Both the position numbers and the translations under genes were made by a program. Positions 49,834 to 59,405 of a DNA stretch of 64,000 bases are shown here, one piece after another (the first letter of the stretch is position 1; each line of letters opens with the position of its first letter). Source of the stretch: Weissella viridescens. GTDB taxonomy: Bacteria > Bacillota > Bacilli > Lactobacillales > Lactobacillaceae. The stretch is from the NCBI RefSeq assembly GCF_003862435.1, contig NZ_RHGY01000001.1:390758-454757 (forward strand), in the 5' to 3' direction. The notes under the pieces are model-generated. The model was given only the letters and a program-made list of their open reading frames with translations. It was not told the DNA's origin and searched no databases.

Positions 49834-51228
49834 ATGGTCAGTGAAGAATTAATGTTGCTACACACAAATGATATCCACTCGCATTTGGAGAATTGGCCAA
49901 AAGTCCGCCATTTTATTCAAAGCCAAGAAAAACAAGCGCGTCGGCAGGGACACCAACCCTTTGTATTTGATATTGGGGATGCCGTTGATCGTCAACATGC
50001 GTTAACTGAAGCAACGTTGGGGCAAGCCAATATTAAATTAATGAATGAAATTGGATATACTGCGGCAACAGTTGGTAATAATGAAATGCTAGGTTTGGAT
50101 CATGCGGCATTGAATCATTTATATGATGAGGCCAATTTTCCAGTTTTGGTATCAAATATCTTGGATGCAACGACGCATCAGCGACCAACATGGGCGGATG
50201 ATTATAAAATCGTCACGACCCAGGCTGGCCAAAAGCTAGCTGTCTTTGGCCTTACGGCTCCGTTTGAACGGACCTTGCCATTATTAGGTTGGGAGCCAGT
50301 AGACATTGATGCGACAATGGAGCGTCTATTGCCAGAGCTTCAGGCACAAGCAGATACCATTATTTTGTTATCTCATTTAGGGCTGCCAACAGATCGTGAT
50401 TTAGCAGATCGTTATCCAGCCCTGGACGTGATTATGGGCGCACATACGCATCATGTCCTTCCAGATGGTGAGTGGCATGGCAATACGTTGCTTGCAGCGG
50501 CAGGTCGATATGGGAGCCATGTTGGGACTGTGCAGTTAACCCTAGAAAATGGTAAAATGACCTCAGCTCAAGCAAAGGCGTGGCCAACAGAAGCGATGCC
50601 AGAATTACCTGAGGACGCAAGTGAAAAACACACTTACGAACGTTTGGGTAATCAGAAGTTAACGCAACGGGTGATTGCGGAATTACCAACTGCCTATACA
50701 CGGAAGTTAACCGACAAACATCGGTTGATTGATTTGGGGCTTGCGAGTTTGCAGGAGTTTTATCATGCCGATGTTGCGATGTTATCATCAGGAATGTTTC
50801 TCACTGATCTGCCTGCTGGTCCGGTTACGCAAAAAGATTTGCATGATTGTTTACCACATGCGGTGCACCCAATGCTGATAACCCTAATGGGACACGAATT
50901 ACAGCGCCTACTTTTGGAAATTCAAAAAAATCGCGCATTCTTATTAGGCTATCAAGTTAAGGGAATGGGCTTTCGCGGTCATCAGGCATTTGGTGAAATG
51001 GTCTGGTCAGGAATCACACAAGATGATGCTGGAAATTGGTGGGTGAATGAAAAGCCGCTGGATCCGTATCAAACGTACACCATAGCGGGATTAGATCATT
51101 ATTTGTTTATTCCGTTCTTCCCAACAATTGAAATTGCGGGTCGTAATCAAATGAATTATGATGTTCTGTTACGCGAAGTCGTGGCAGCGACATTAACAAA
51201 AAAATTTAAATCACTGGAGACATTATGA
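49834..51228 (+). CDS. 5'-nucleotidase/2',3'-cyclic phosphodiesterase family metallophosphatase
   Basis: A 464-residue member of the UshA/YunD-like family. The metallophosphoesterase motifs are LLHTNDIHSHLEN near residue 8, VFDIGDAVDRQ near 44, TVGNNEM near 78, LLSHLG near 175 and GAHTHHV near 198; the Asp, His and Asn residues bind two metals. A C-terminal 5'-nucleotidase domain follows from about 300. No signal peptide is visible, so it acts in the cytosol on nucleotides, as with YunD. GATGAGG precedes the start; it overlaps yutD by four bases (ATGA). Confidence 0.88.
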   Translation: MVSEELMLLHTNDIHSHLENWPKVRHFIQSQEKQARRQGHQPFVFDIGDAVDRQHALTEATLGQANIKLMNEIGYTAATVGNNEMLGLDHAALNHLYDEANFPVLVSNILDATTHQRPTWADDYKIVTTQAGQKLAVFGLTAPFERTLPLLGWEPVDIDATMERLLPELQAQADTIILLSHLGLPTDRDLADRYPALDVIMGAHTHHVLPDGEWHGNTLLAAAGRYGSHVGTVQLTLENGKMTSAQAKAWPTEAMPELPEDASEKHTYERLGNQKLTQRVIAELPTAYTRKLTDKHRLIDLGLASLQEFYHADVAMLSSGMFLTDLPAGPVTQKDLHDCLPHAVHPMLITLMGHELQRLLLEIQKNRAFLLGYQVKGMGFRGHQAFGEMVWSGITQDDAGNWWVNEKPLDPYQTYTIAGLDHYLFIPFFPTIEIAGRNQMNYDVLLREVVAATLTKKFKSLETL

Positions 51229-51830
51229 ATCGTGAACGAATGAAAGAATTGGCGGAAAGTCAATTTGCAGAGCGCCAGACGGCGACAACGATTGTCGCTG
51301 GTTCACAACCGAATACGTTAAACATTAACGGACGCGGCTATGAATTGGTAAAAAATTATCGTGAGGCCTATGACGAAGCCATGCTGGCCGCACGTTTTAG
51401 TACATTTTTAGAAAAATACGATTACTTAGTGGGGGATATTGCCTCAGGTCAATTGCGTTTACGTGGTTTTTATGAACAGGGCACACCTGGTATTGCGCGA
51501 AATCAACAAATTAATGCCCTCGAAGATTACTTATTTGAGGATATTAATTTTGGTGCCCCTTACTTCGTGTTGCATAATTTAGAGCCACACCAAGTTGAAG
51601 AAAAAGAAGATGAGCCCAAGGCCCGTAAGAGTCGTCACCGTCACCGTAATCATGGTAAGAAAGATAACGGTAAGGCAGAAATTGATGAAAAAAAGAAGCC
51701 GGTTAATAAAAAACAAGGTCCTAAGCCAAAAAACAGCGAAGTGAAGGTGAAGGGCAAGTCAAACCGCCGTCACTTTGAAGTCCGGGAACGTAAAGCTGAA
51801 AAGCCTGAATCGAAAGGAACACAAGCATAA
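51225..51830 (+). CDS. yutD: YutD family protein
   Basis: A 201-residue protein of unknown function. The first 125 residues are the YutD domain (NINGRGYELVKNYREAYDEAM, FLEKYDYLVGDIASGQLRLRGF), and the C-terminal tail from about 130 is strongly basic, rich in Lys/Arg/Lys-Pro, longer than the usual family end. It overlaps the nucleotidase at ATGA and the next gene at TAATG, an operon arrangement common in Firmicutes (yunD-yutD-yutF neighbourhood). Confidence 0.88.
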   Translation: MNRERMKELAESQFAERQTATTIVAGSQPNTLNINGRGYELVKNYREAYDEAMLAARFSTFLEKYDYLVGDIASGQLRLRGFYEQGTPGIARNQQINALEDYLFEDINFGAPYFVLHNLEPHQVEEKEDEPKARKSRHRHRNHGKKDNGKAEIDEKKKPVNKKQGPKPKNSEVKVKGKSNRRHFEVRERKAEKPESKGTQA

Positions 51831-52603
51831 TGAAACATTATCGAACATATTTGATTGATTTAGATGGGACGATTTATCAAGGTAAAACAAAATTTCCAGC
51901 TGGAAAGCGATTTATTGACCGTTTGAAAGCTTCAAATAGCGATTATATGTTTGTGACGAATAATTCTACGAAAAATCCGGCCGAGGTTGCGGCGAACTTG
52001 ACGGAAAACCACGACATTGCCACAACTACTGAGCAAGTTTATACCAGTGCCATGGCTACGGCCGATTACCTCGCTGAAAAGCAGTTCAAGCAAGTATTGG
52101 TTATTGGCGAAGCCGGACTAAAAGAAGCCATTCAAGCGCAAGGGATTGAAATTGTTGACCAACATCCCGCTGAGGCAGTCGTGGTTGGCTTGGATCGGGG
52201 CATTAATTACGACAAGTTAACTGAAGCAACATTGGCGATTCAAGGTGGTGCGACATTCATTGCAACGAATGTTGATACGAATTTACCAAATGAACGCGGG
52301 ATGTTACCTGGTGCGGGAACCGTTGTTGCAGCGGTGCAAACAGCCACGCAAACAGAGCCCATTGTGATCGGAAAGCCATCTGTTATTATTATGCAACAAG
52401 CTTTAAAGCGCGCTGGTCGTCATGCCGATGAAGTTGTGATGGTGGGAGATAACTACAATACCGATATCTTGGCTGGCATTCATGCTGATATTGATACACT
52501 GTTGGTTTACAGTGGTGTTTCAAAACCTGATGATGTCCATGCGGAAGTGGTCCAACCAACCCATGAAGTGATGAGCTTAGACGATTGGTCAATTGACGAT
52601 TAG
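51830..52603 (+). CDS. TIGR01457-type HAD hydrolase (YutF/NagD-like)
   Basis: A 257-residue HAD phosphatase. DLDGTIYQG at residues 7-15 has the nucleophilic Asp and acid/base Asp, FVTNNSTKNP near 42 is motif II, GKPSVIIMQQAL near 180 gives the Lys, and MVGDNYNTDILAG near 205 binds Mg2+. The family is a general phosphosugar or nucleotide phosphatase with a C2 cap. Translationally coupled to yutD by TAATG; the end codes for a short acidic DDWSIDD tail. Confidence 0.9.
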   Translation: MKHYRTYLIDLDGTIYQGKTKFPAGKRFIDRLKASNSDYMFVTNNSTKNPAEVAANLTENHDIATTTEQVYTSAMATADYLAEKQFKQVLVIGEAGLKEAIQAQGIEIVDQHPAEAVVVGLDRGINYDKLTEATLAIQGGATFIATNVDTNLPNERGMLPGAGTVVAAVQTATQTEPIVIGKPSVIIMQQALKRAGRHADEVVMVGDNYNTDILAGIHADIDTLLVYSGVSKPDDVHAEVVQPTHEVMSLDDWSIDD

Positions 52604-52632
52604 GGTAGACAGACGTTTAATGGAGGCGCCAG

Positions 52633-53160
52633 ATGAAAAATATCATTGTACGCCCGATTGAAGAGTCGGATTTACCAGCTATGTGGGACATCGCGTTTGG
52701 ACCTGCTGCTGATTTAAAGTGGATGGATTTAAATGGGCCTTATTTTCACGATCCAGTGTGGACTTGGCCAGAATTTGAAAAACGGTTTATTGAAAAATTT
52801 GTCGAGGTGCCAACGGCAGCGGTTATTTGTTTTGAAGAACGACCAATCGGCATGTTGAGTGGATACTTTGAGGACGGCAAGTTAGCCAAGTGGCTTGAAG
52901 CCGGGATCGTCATCTACGACGCGACGCTCTGGGGGCAAGGTGTCGGAACACAAGTGTTTCGACCATGGCTAGAACATTTATTAACCGTCTTTCCTGAGTT
53001 ACCGCATGTTGGATTTACAACCTGGTCTGGAAATACCGGAATGATGCGATTAGGTGAACGAAGTGGGATGCAATTAGAAGGACGCATTCGCCAGGTTCGC
53101 TATTGGCAGGGGCAGTACTATGATTCAGTCAAATATGGGCTTTTACGTACTGAACTATAA
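52633..53160 (+). CDS. GNAT-family N-acetyltransferase
   Basis: A 175-residue single GNAT domain of the RimJ/RimL-like type, closely following the HAD gene. RPIEESDLPAMWDIAF at the start, IVIYDATLWGQGVGTQVFRPWL near residue 95 (acetyl-CoA loop), GNTGMMRLGERSGMQLEGRIRQ near 140, and WQGQYYDSVKYGLL at the end. Substrate unknown, possibly a ribosomal protein N-terminus or a small amine. GGAGGCG precedes the ATG. It ends a compact operon with a strong terminator. Confidence 0.87.
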   Translation: MKNIIVRPIEESDLPAMWDIAFGPAADLKWMDLNGPYFHDPVWTWPEFEKRFIEKFVEVPTAAVICFEERPIGMLSGYFEDGKLAKWLEAGIVIYDATLWGQGVGTQVFRPWLEHLLTVFPELPHVGFTTWSGNTGMMRLGERSGMQLEGRIRQVRYWQGQYYDSVKYGLLRTEL

Positions 53161-53163
53161 ATG

Positions 53164-53202
53164 AAAAAAAGCAGTTAACAGTAATTGTTGACTGCTTTTT
53201 TT
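53164..53202 (+). terminator. Terminator after the GNAT gene
   Basis: AAAAAAGCAGT(T)AACA pairs with TGTTGACTGCTTTTTT around a short loop. Confidence 0.88.
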
Positions 53203-53330
53203 AAATGTTAAAATTATGCAATTTCTCAAAATTCCGTGGACGTAAAAATAGTGAAACAGGTATAATGGCAGGTGCTGTGTAAACGGCTTAACCGAAGGAT
53301 GGTTTAAAAAAGACAATTGTAACGTTATTC

Positions 53331-53373
53331 TTTACATTACTGAGATGATTCTTTTACATCCGTTCGTGATAAT
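53331..53373 (+). promoter_or_regulatory. Pho-box-like promoter of the pst operon
   Basis: TTTACA at 53331 and TTTACA at 53353 are exactly 22 (2 x 11) bases apart, and GATAAT (-10) follows nine bases after the second. The nine-base gap equals that in front of the orphan pstS -10. No standard -35 is present. Confidence 0.55.
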
Positions 53374-53410
53374 ACTAGTAGTAGCATTAGAATATTAGGA
53401 GGCGTTCGTT

Positions 53411-54283
53411 ATGAAACGCAGTTGGATTGTTGGAACGGCCCTTGTTGCCGTGGCCGCAGGTCTTTTGTCGTGGGGTTATGCAACCCGAGAACAAAATAGT
53501 GGTGTGAACATCAATGCAGTTGGTTCCACTGCTCTGCAGCCATTAGTTGAAGCCGCCGGTGAAGATTATGCAAATAACCATAAGGGTGTGTTTGTGAATG
53601 TTCAAGGTGGTGGTACGGGAACTGGGCTAGCTCAGGTTCAAACCGGAGCCGTTGATTTAGGAAACTCTGATATGTTCGCTGAAGAAAAAAGCGGCATTGA
53701 TGCCAAAAAGCTGGTTGACCATAAGGTAGCCGTTGTTGGGATTGCCCCAATGATTAATAAGCAGGCTGGTGTGGATAAATTAACAAAAGCACAATTAACA
53801 GGGATTTTTACAGGTAAGATTAAAAACTGGCAAGAGGTTGGTGGAAAGAATCTACCAATCGTGATTGTCAACCGTGTTGAAGGATCAGGAACACGTGCAA
53901 CTTTTGAAAAGTGGGGGCTTGATGGCGCTACTTCAGTGGATGCACAAGAACAAGATTCATCAGGAATGGCCCGCTCAGTGGTCTCATCAACACCCGGAGC
54001 TGTATCATATGCAGCATTTGCATATTTAGATAAAACAGTGACGGTGCCAACCTTGGACGGGGTTAAGGCTGACAAGACGAATGTGCAAGATGGTAGTTGG
54101 CCAATCTGGTCATACGAACACATCTACACAAAGGGTCAACCAAAGCCATATGTGCAAGACTTCCTGGATTCAATTATGACAAAGCATATTCAAAAAACTT
54201 TGGTACCACAACTTGGGTACATCTCAATTCATGATATGAAAATTCAACGTGATATGAATGGTCATATTACGCCAGCTAAGTAA
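53411..54283 (+). CDS. pstS: Phosphate ABC transporter substrate-binding protein PstS
   Basis: A 290-residue phosphate-binding protein, first gene of the operon. Residues 1-24 are an N-terminal hydrophobic anchor (TALVAVAAGLLSWGYA) without a lipobox Cys, so it is held by an uncleaved helix or released. AVGSTALQPLVEAAG near 36, QGGGTGTGLAQ near 65 and VNRVEGSGTRATF near 152 form the phosphate pocket. It resembles the orphan copy through the whole length. AGGAGG precedes it. The next gene follows after 17 bases. Confidence 0.93.
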   Translation: MKRSWIVGTALVAVAAGLLSWGYATREQNSGVNINAVGSTALQPLVEAAGEDYANNHKGVFVNVQGGGTGTGLAQVQTGAVDLGNSDMFAEEKSGIDAKKLVDHKVAVVGIAPMINKQAGVDKLTKAQLTGIFTGKIKNWQEVGGKNLPIVIVNRVEGSGTRATFEKWGLDGATSVDAQEQDSSGMARSVVSSTPGAVSYAAFAYLDKTVTVPTLDGVKADKTNVQDGSWPIWSYEHIYTKGQPKPYVQDFLDSIMTKHIQKTLVPQLGYISIHDMKIQRDMNGHITPAK

Positions 54284-54300
54284 AAAAGGAGCACAGAAAC

Positions 54301-55218
54301 ATGGATGAAATCCGTGAGTCATTACTAAAGAAATCAAAGGCATCACGAAAAGATCAATTTGGGCGTGTTATTTCATTTTCAGCGCTAGCATTGATTGTCG
54401 TAGTCGTGATTTCAATTTTCTATTTTGTGGCATCAAAGGGGTTAGCAACATTCTTTACAGATCATGTTAACCTATGGAGCTTTTTGACCGGTTCAGAATG
54501 GTCACCAAGTCAAGTTGATGCGCACGGTAAGCCAATGGTTGGGGCGGCCCCAATGATTGTCGGATCATTTTTGGTCACACTTTTGGCAGCTTTGATTGCC
54601 ACACCATTTGCGATTGGAACAGCTGTCTTCATGACGGAAATTTCACCTAAGCGTGGTGCTAAGATTTTGGGCCCCGTTACAGAATTATTGGTGGGAATCC
54701 CATCTGTTGTGTATGGATTTATCGGACTATCAGTGATTGTGCCATTTATGCGTGCGGTCTTTGGTGGATCAGGATTTGGAATCTTATCAGGGGCCATGGT
54801 GCTCTTTGTGATGATTTTGCCAACAGTGACCTCAATGACAGTTGATACTTTGCGTGCTGTGCCACGTCACTACCGTGAATCAGCATTGGCCCTTGGGGCA
54901 ACCCGCTGGCAAATGATCTACAAGGTGATTTTGCGTGGGGCAACACCTGGAATTTTGACGGCGTCAGTCTTTGGGATGGCCCGGGCCTTCGGTGAAGCGC
55001 TTGCCGTACAAATGGTGATCGGAAATGCGGCTTTGATGCCTCATAACCTAACATCACCTGCTTCAACCTTAACGTCAGTTTTGACACAAGGAATTGGAAA
55101 CACAGTGATGGGATCACTTGAAAATAATGCGCTTTGGAGTTTGGCGTTGATTCTATTGTTGATGTCACTTGTCTTTAATTTGGCAATTCGTGCAATTGCT
55201 AAGAAGGGAGCCATGTAA
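54301..55218 (+). CDS. pstC: Phosphate ABC transporter permease PstC
   Basis: A 305-residue inner-membrane subunit with about six helices and the permease loop YRESALALGATRWQMIYKV near residue 197, whose EAA-type motif docks with PstB. The LVGIPSVVYGFIGL segment near 133 is typical of PstC. With PstA it forms the phosphate channel. AAGGAG precedes the ATG. It overlaps nothing, but pstA begins two bases downstream. Confidence 0.95.
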   Translation: MDEIRESLLKKSKASRKDQFGRVISFSALALIVVVVISIFYFVASKGLATFFTDHVNLWSFLTGSEWSPSQVDAHGKPMVGAAPMIVGSFLVTLLAALIATPFAIGTAVFMTEISPKRGAKILGPVTELLVGIPSVVYGFIGLSVIVPFMRAVFGGSGFGILSGAMVLFVMILPTVTSMTVDTLRAVPRHYRESALALGATRWQMIYKVILRGATPGILTASVFGMARAFGEALAVQMVIGNAALMPHNLTSPASTLTSVLTQGIGNTVMGSLENNALWSLALILLLMSLVFNLAIRAIAKKGAM

Positions 55219-55220
55219 TT

Positions 55221-56111
55221 ATGAATGCTAAAACCGTTGATAAGATTGCAACGGCTATCCTTTATGCGATCGCCGGAATTGTGATTTTGATCCTTGCCGC
55301 TTTGCTTGGCTACATCTTAATTCAAGGTGTGCCACACTTGTCATGGCATTTTCTAACTGCACCCGCTTCAGCGTTTACTGCGGGTGGGGGAATTGGAATT
55401 CAATTATTTAATTCACTTTACCTACTATTGATTACGATGTTACTTTCATTTCCTATTGCCCTTGGTGCGGGAACTTATTTGAATGAGTATGCTAATCCTA
55501 AGAGTAAGATTACTGGGATTGTGCGTATGACCATTGAAATTTTGTCATCATTGCCATCAGTTGTGGTTGGTTTGTTTGGTTTCTTGTTGTTCGTTGTGCA
55601 ATTCAAACTTGGTTTTTCAATTTTGTCTGGGGCGATTGCGTTGACATTCTTTAACTTGCCACTTTTGACCCGTTCAATTGAAGATGCGTTGGCAACTGTC
55701 CCTAATTTGCAACGTGAGGCTGGGGCTGCCCTTGGTCTTTCACGCTGGGAAACAGTGGGGCACATTATTTTGCCCGCTGCATTGCCTTCAATCGTGACCG
55801 GGGTTGTGTTGTCAGCTGGACGAGTGTTCGGTGAAGCTGCGGCTTTGATCTACACCGCTGGACAATCTGCACCAGCGCTTAACTTTGGTGATTGGAACCC
55901 ATTCAACGTTTCAAGTCCATTGAACATTATGCGCCCTGCCGAAACATTGGCTGTCCACATTTGGAAAATCAATTCTGAAGGAATCATGCCGGATGCGGCT
56001 GCCGTATCTGCAGGTGCCTCAGCTGTTTTGATTATCGTGGTCTTACTCTTTAACTTCTTGGCACGTTACTTGAGTAGCTATTTGTACAAGCGCTTGACGT
56101 CAACGAAATAA
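55221..56111 (+). CDS. pstA: Phosphate ABC transporter permease PstA
   Basis: A 296-residue partner of PstC with about six helices. The docking loop LQREAGAALGLSRWETVGHIIL is near residue 160, and SSLPSVVVGLFGF near 115 matches PstA of other Firmicutes. GGGAG within the end of pstC serves as its ribosome site, and the 2-base gap shows coupled translation. Confidence 0.95.
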   Translation: MNAKTVDKIATAILYAIAGIVILILAALLGYILIQGVPHLSWHFLTAPASAFTAGGGIGIQLFNSLYLLLITMLLSFPIALGAGTYLNEYANPKSKITGIVRMTIEILSSLPSVVVGLFGFLLFVVQFKLGFSILSGAIALTFFNLPLLTRSIEDALATVPNLQREAGAALGLSRWETVGHIILPAALPSIVTGVVLSAGRVFGEAAALIYTAGQSAPALNFGDWNPFNVSSPLNIMRPAETLAVHIWKINSEGIMPDAAAVSAGASAVLIIVVLLFNFLARYLSSYLYKRLTSTK

Positions 56112-56125
56112 GGAAGGAACCCATC

Positions 56126-56953
56126 ATGACAGAGAATAATGTGTCAGGTTTAAATTTGGATGCCGAGCAACCAACTCGGAATATTTATAAAATGGGCGAC
56201 AATCAAGAAATTGCCCTTTCAACTGAAGATTTAAAAGTTTATTACGGTGATAAGTTAGCGTTGCAAGATGCTGATTTACAATTTGAACGGTTTAAGATTA
56301 CGTCACTTATCGGTGCTTCAGGTTCAGGTAAGTCAACATTCTTGCGTTCATTGAACCGCATGAATGATGGTGTTGCCAATGTTGAAGGTAACATTATGTA
56401 TCGTGGTCTTGATATCAATTCAAAAGAAATTGACGTTTATGAAATGCGTAAACACATTGGGATGGTTTTCCAACGACCAAATCCATTTGCGAAGTCAGTG
56501 CGTGAGAATATTACTTTTGCTCTGAAGCAACATGGTATTCGCGATAAGGCTGTTTTGGATGAACGTGTTGAAACATCATTGCGCCAAGCTGCCTTGTGGG
56601 ATGAAGTTAAAGATGATCTTGATAAGTCAGCCTTAGCTTTGTCTGGTGGACAAGCCCAACGTCTAGTGATTGCCCGTGCGATTGCAATGCAACCAGACAT
56701 CTTATTGTTAGATGAACCTGCATCAGCCTTGGATCCTATCTCTTCTGCCAAAGTCGAAGATACTTTGCTGGAGCTAAAGGATAAGTACACAATCATTATT
56801 GTGACGCACAACATGCAACAAGCGGCACGTATTTCAGATTACACAGCGTTCTTCCATTTAGGAAAAGTTGTTGAATATGATGAAACACGTAAAATCTTTA
56901 CACGTCCTAAAGTGCAGTTAACGATTGATTACGTTAACGGTAACTTTGGCTAG
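56126..56953 (+). CDS. pstB: Phosphate ABC transporter ATPase PstB (first)
   Basis: A 275-residue ATPase. Walker [10 protein letters not shown] is near residue 72, the signature [16 protein letters not shown] near 172, and Walker [13 protein letters not shown] near 194, with [18 protein letters not shown] as the H-loop. It is about 23 residues longer at the N-terminus than its neighbour. Two pstB genes in a row are common in Firmicutes, and either could supply energy to PstCA. GAAGGAA precedes it. Confidence 0.93.
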   Translation: MTENNVSGLNLDAEQPTRNIYKMGDNQEIALSTEDLKVYYGDKLALQDADLQFERFKITSLIGASGSGKSTFLRSLNRMNDGVANVEGNIMYRGLDINSKEIDVYEMRKHIGMVFQRPNPFAKSVRENITFALKQHGIRDKAVLDERVETSLRQAALWDEVKDDLDKSALALSGGQAQRLVIARAIAMQPDILLLDEPASALDPISSAKVEDTLLELKDKYTIIIVTHNMQQAARISDYTAFFHLGKVVEYDETRKIFTRPKVQLTIDYVNGNFG

Positions 56954-56964
56954 GAGTAATAAAC

Positions 56965-57723
56965 ATGACAGATAAGATTTTAACTACAGAAAATGTTCAT
57001 CTCTATTACGGTGAAAAAGAAGCGTTACACGGCATTAACTTGGATTATGACCAATACGGTATCACAGCGTTGATTGGGCCTTCAGGTTCAGGTAAGTCAA
57101 CATACTTACGTGCGCTAAACCGTATGCATGATTTGCAAGATAATGTCACAGTTAATGGAACGTTTATGTTTAAAGGACATGATATTTACGCGCCAGATAC
57201 TGATACAGTGGCTTTGCGAAAAGAAATCGGCATGGTTTTCCAACAACCAAATCCATTCCCATTCTCAATTTATGATAACGTGGCTTTCGGGCTCCGTATT
57301 TCAGGTGAAAAAAACAAGGCTGTGATTGATGAAAAGGTCGAAACGTCATTAAAGCAAGCGGCCGTTTGGGACGAAGTGAAAGACACGTTGCATAAGTCTG
57401 CATTGTCACTTTCTGGTGGTCAACAACAACGTGTTTCAATTGCCCGTGCTTTGGCAACAGAACCTGAAATTTTGTTGTTGGACGAACCAACCGCAGCTTT
57501 GGATCCAGTTTCATCACACAAGGTTGAAGATACGTTGATGACTTTGCGTGACCAATATACAATGATTATTGTGACGCACTCAATGTCACAAGCATCACGT
57601 ATTTCAGATCGAACAGCGTTCTTTATGAGTGGTGATTTGATTGAAGTTGGTTCAACTAAGCAAATGTTCTTGAACCCTGCCGAAGAAAAGACGCAGGATT
57701 ACATTTCAGGACGCTTTGGATAA
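56965..57723 (+). CDS. pstB: Phosphate ABC transporter ATPase PstB (second)
   Basis: A 252-residue ATPase of standard PstB length. Walker [10 protein letters not shown] near residue 37, signature [16 protein letters not shown] near 150, Walker [13 protein letters not shown] near 172 and [18 protein letters not shown] at the H-loop. It is similar to but clearly diverged from the preceding copy, so the two are paralogues rather than a recent duplication. TAGGAG lies before the ATG. Confidence 0.95.
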   Translation: MTDKILTTENVHLYYGEKEALHGINLDYDQYGITALIGPSGSGKSTYLRALNRMHDLQDNVTVNGTFMFKGHDIYAPDTDTVALRKEIGMVFQQPNPFPFSIYDNVAFGLRISGEKNKAVIDEKVETSLKQAAVWDEVKDTLHKSALSLSGGQQQRVSIARALATEPEILLLDEPTAALDPVSSHKVEDTLMTLRDQYTMIIVTHSMSQASRISDRTAFFMSGDLIEVGSTKQMFLNPAEEKTQDYISGRFG

Positions 57724-57779
57724 TCTCAGCGTAAACTGTTGTATAATAGATTTAGTAAACCAGAAAGAGGTGATGTGGA

Positions 57780-58454
57780 ATGCGTCGAATGTTTGATGAA
57801 GAACTTGCTGATTTAGATACGTCATTTAAAGAAATGGGACTTTTGGTCTCAGAAACACTAGAAAAGTCTGTTAAGGCCTTTTTGAACCATGATCGTGAAG
57901 CTGCACAAGAAATCATTGATGGTGATAAAGCAATCAATGAACGCGAAATTGCGATTGAAAAGAAGAGCTTTGAAATGATTGCCTTGTACCAACCGGTAAC
58001 AACTGATTTGCGTGAAATTGTAACGATTTTGAAGGCTGTTTCAGTTTTGGAACGTATTGGTGACAATGCACGTAACATCGCGATTTCAACGATTCACATG
58101 AAGGGAAGCAAGCGTGTCCCAGCCATTGAAGAATTAATTGGACGTGAAGGGACGGAAGTTGCCAAGATGGTACGTGAAGTTTTGGATTACTACGTTAACA
58201 ACGATGTGAGCGGAACGGAGAACATCTCAGCTGAAGCCCAACAAGTAAGTAAGGATACTAACGAAATCCGTACGCAATCAATCAAGGCCATGGAAGACGA
58301 TTCTGAAATTGTTGAGACGGCGACTGATTACATTGTGGTGGGTGGATACTTAAAGCGTACTGCTGACTACGTGAGTGATATTGCCGAATGGATTATCTAC
58401 AAGCGTACTGGTAAGATTGTTGAATTAAACCCAGGTACGTCTTCATATCTATAA
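57780..58454 (+). CDS. phoU: Phosphate-transport regulator PhoU
   Basis: A 224-residue all-helical protein with two three-helix PhoU repeats (about residues 1-105 and 115-215). ERIGDNARNIAIS near 96 and KRTADYVSDIAEWIIYKRTG near 195 carry the acidic/Asn metal-binding ERxxDxxxNIAE-like motifs. PhoU tunes PstSCAB activity and keeps the Pho response off when phosphate is plentiful. It is the last gene of the pst operon and ends at a hairpin. AGAGGTG precedes the ATG. Confidence 0.95.
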   Translation: MRRMFDEELADLDTSFKEMGLLVSETLEKSVKAFLNHDREAAQEIIDGDKAINEREIAIEKKSFEMIALYQPVTTDLREIVTILKAVSVLERIGDNARNIAISTIHMKGSKRVPAIEELIGREGTEVAKMVREVLDYYVNNDVSGTENISAEAQQVSKDTNEIRTQSIKAMEDDSEIVETATDYIVVGGYLKRTADYVSDIAEWIIYKRTGKIVELNPGTSSYL

Positions 58455-58463
58455 TGTTATAAT

Positions 58464-58495
58464 AAAAACACTTAGCACTCGGCTAAGTGTTTTTT
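58464..58495 (+). terminator. Terminator of the pst operon
   Basis: AAAACACTTAGC pairs with GCTAAGTGTTTT over ACTCG, followed by T residues. It reaches into the leader of recX, so recX must have its own signal or use read-through. Confidence 0.88.
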
Positions 58496-58516
58496 ATTTG
58501 CGAAGGGAGGCAGATG

Positions 58517-59329
58517 ATGGCAGTTGTTACAAAAGTGACGCAACAAAAACGACCCGGCCGATATAATATTTATTTGGACGATACATTTGCGATTGCGATT
58601 GACGAGAACATTCTCATTCGCTTTAATTTGTTTAAAGGCACTGAAGTTTCCGATGAAATGTTGGCGGAAGTACAAGCCGCTGAATATGAACAAAAAGCTT
58701 ATGCATCAGGATTGTTATATGCAACCGGACAGTTACGGTCGCGCTACCAAGTCTATTTAAAATTAAGGGAAAAGGACTTTCCAATTGATGTCATTAATCA
58801 TGCCCTAGACCGATTAGAAAACGCGCATGTGTTGGATGATCGTCAGTTCGCCAGTACTTATTTAACCAGCGTGAGCCACAGTGGCAAGTTGGGTCGAAAA
58901 GGAGCTCTCCAGAAGTTAAAGGAATGGGGGATTTCCGCTGATATTATTCAGGATGTTGCCAATGATTATGATGATAGTGAAGAGATGGCCCATCTGGATG
59001 AGCTTGTAGCAAAGTTGATGCAAAAAAATCACCGGCAATCTCATCGCATGGCAGAGCAAAAAGTGATGCAAAATCTGTTACAAAAAGGTTTTGCGAGTCA
59101 TAATATTCAACAAGCATTGCAACACTACGCTACAACCATGGCTGATGAAGATGCTGATACTGATCAAGAGTGGGAAAATCTTACGCGTGATGGTGAAAAA
59201 GCGTTTAGTCGCTATCATCAATATACGGGGTGGGAGTTGGAACGACGCGTGAAAGCCTCCTTGGCCCGACGTGGGTACAGCTTTGATTTAATCAATCGAT
59301 TTGTTGATGAGACACAAAAAAATATTTAA
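58517..59329 (+). CDS. recX: Recombination regulator RecX
   Basis: A 270-residue protein of the RecX family, longer than the usual 150 residues of E. coli but normal for Firmicutes. It has the characteristic helical repeats, with LRSRYQVYLKLREKDFPIDVINHALDRL near residue 75 and VLDDRQFASTYL near 110. RecX binds RecA filaments and limits recombination. The ATG at 58517 is preferred over that at 58514, since GGGAGG sits at better spacing. No promoter is obvious after the pst terminator. Confidence 0.9.
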   Translation: MAVVTKVTQQKRPGRYNIYLDDTFAIAIDENILIRFNLFKGTEVSDEMLAEVQAAEYEQKAYASGLLYATGQLRSRYQVYLKLREKDFPIDVINHALDRLENAHVLDDRQFASTYLTSVSHSGKLGRKGALQKLKEWGISADIIQDVANDYDDSEEMAHLDELVAKLMQKNHRQSHRMAEQKVMQNLLQKGFASHNIQQALQHYATTMADEDADTDQEWENLTRDGEKAFSRYHQYTGWELERRVKASLARRGYSFDLINRFVDETQKNI

Positions 59330-59405
59330 GGAATTTCGCTAATCTCGCGGTCGACCGTGGTACAATATAATAGGAATTAGGTGAGAGACTGTGAGGGCTT
59401 GAAGC

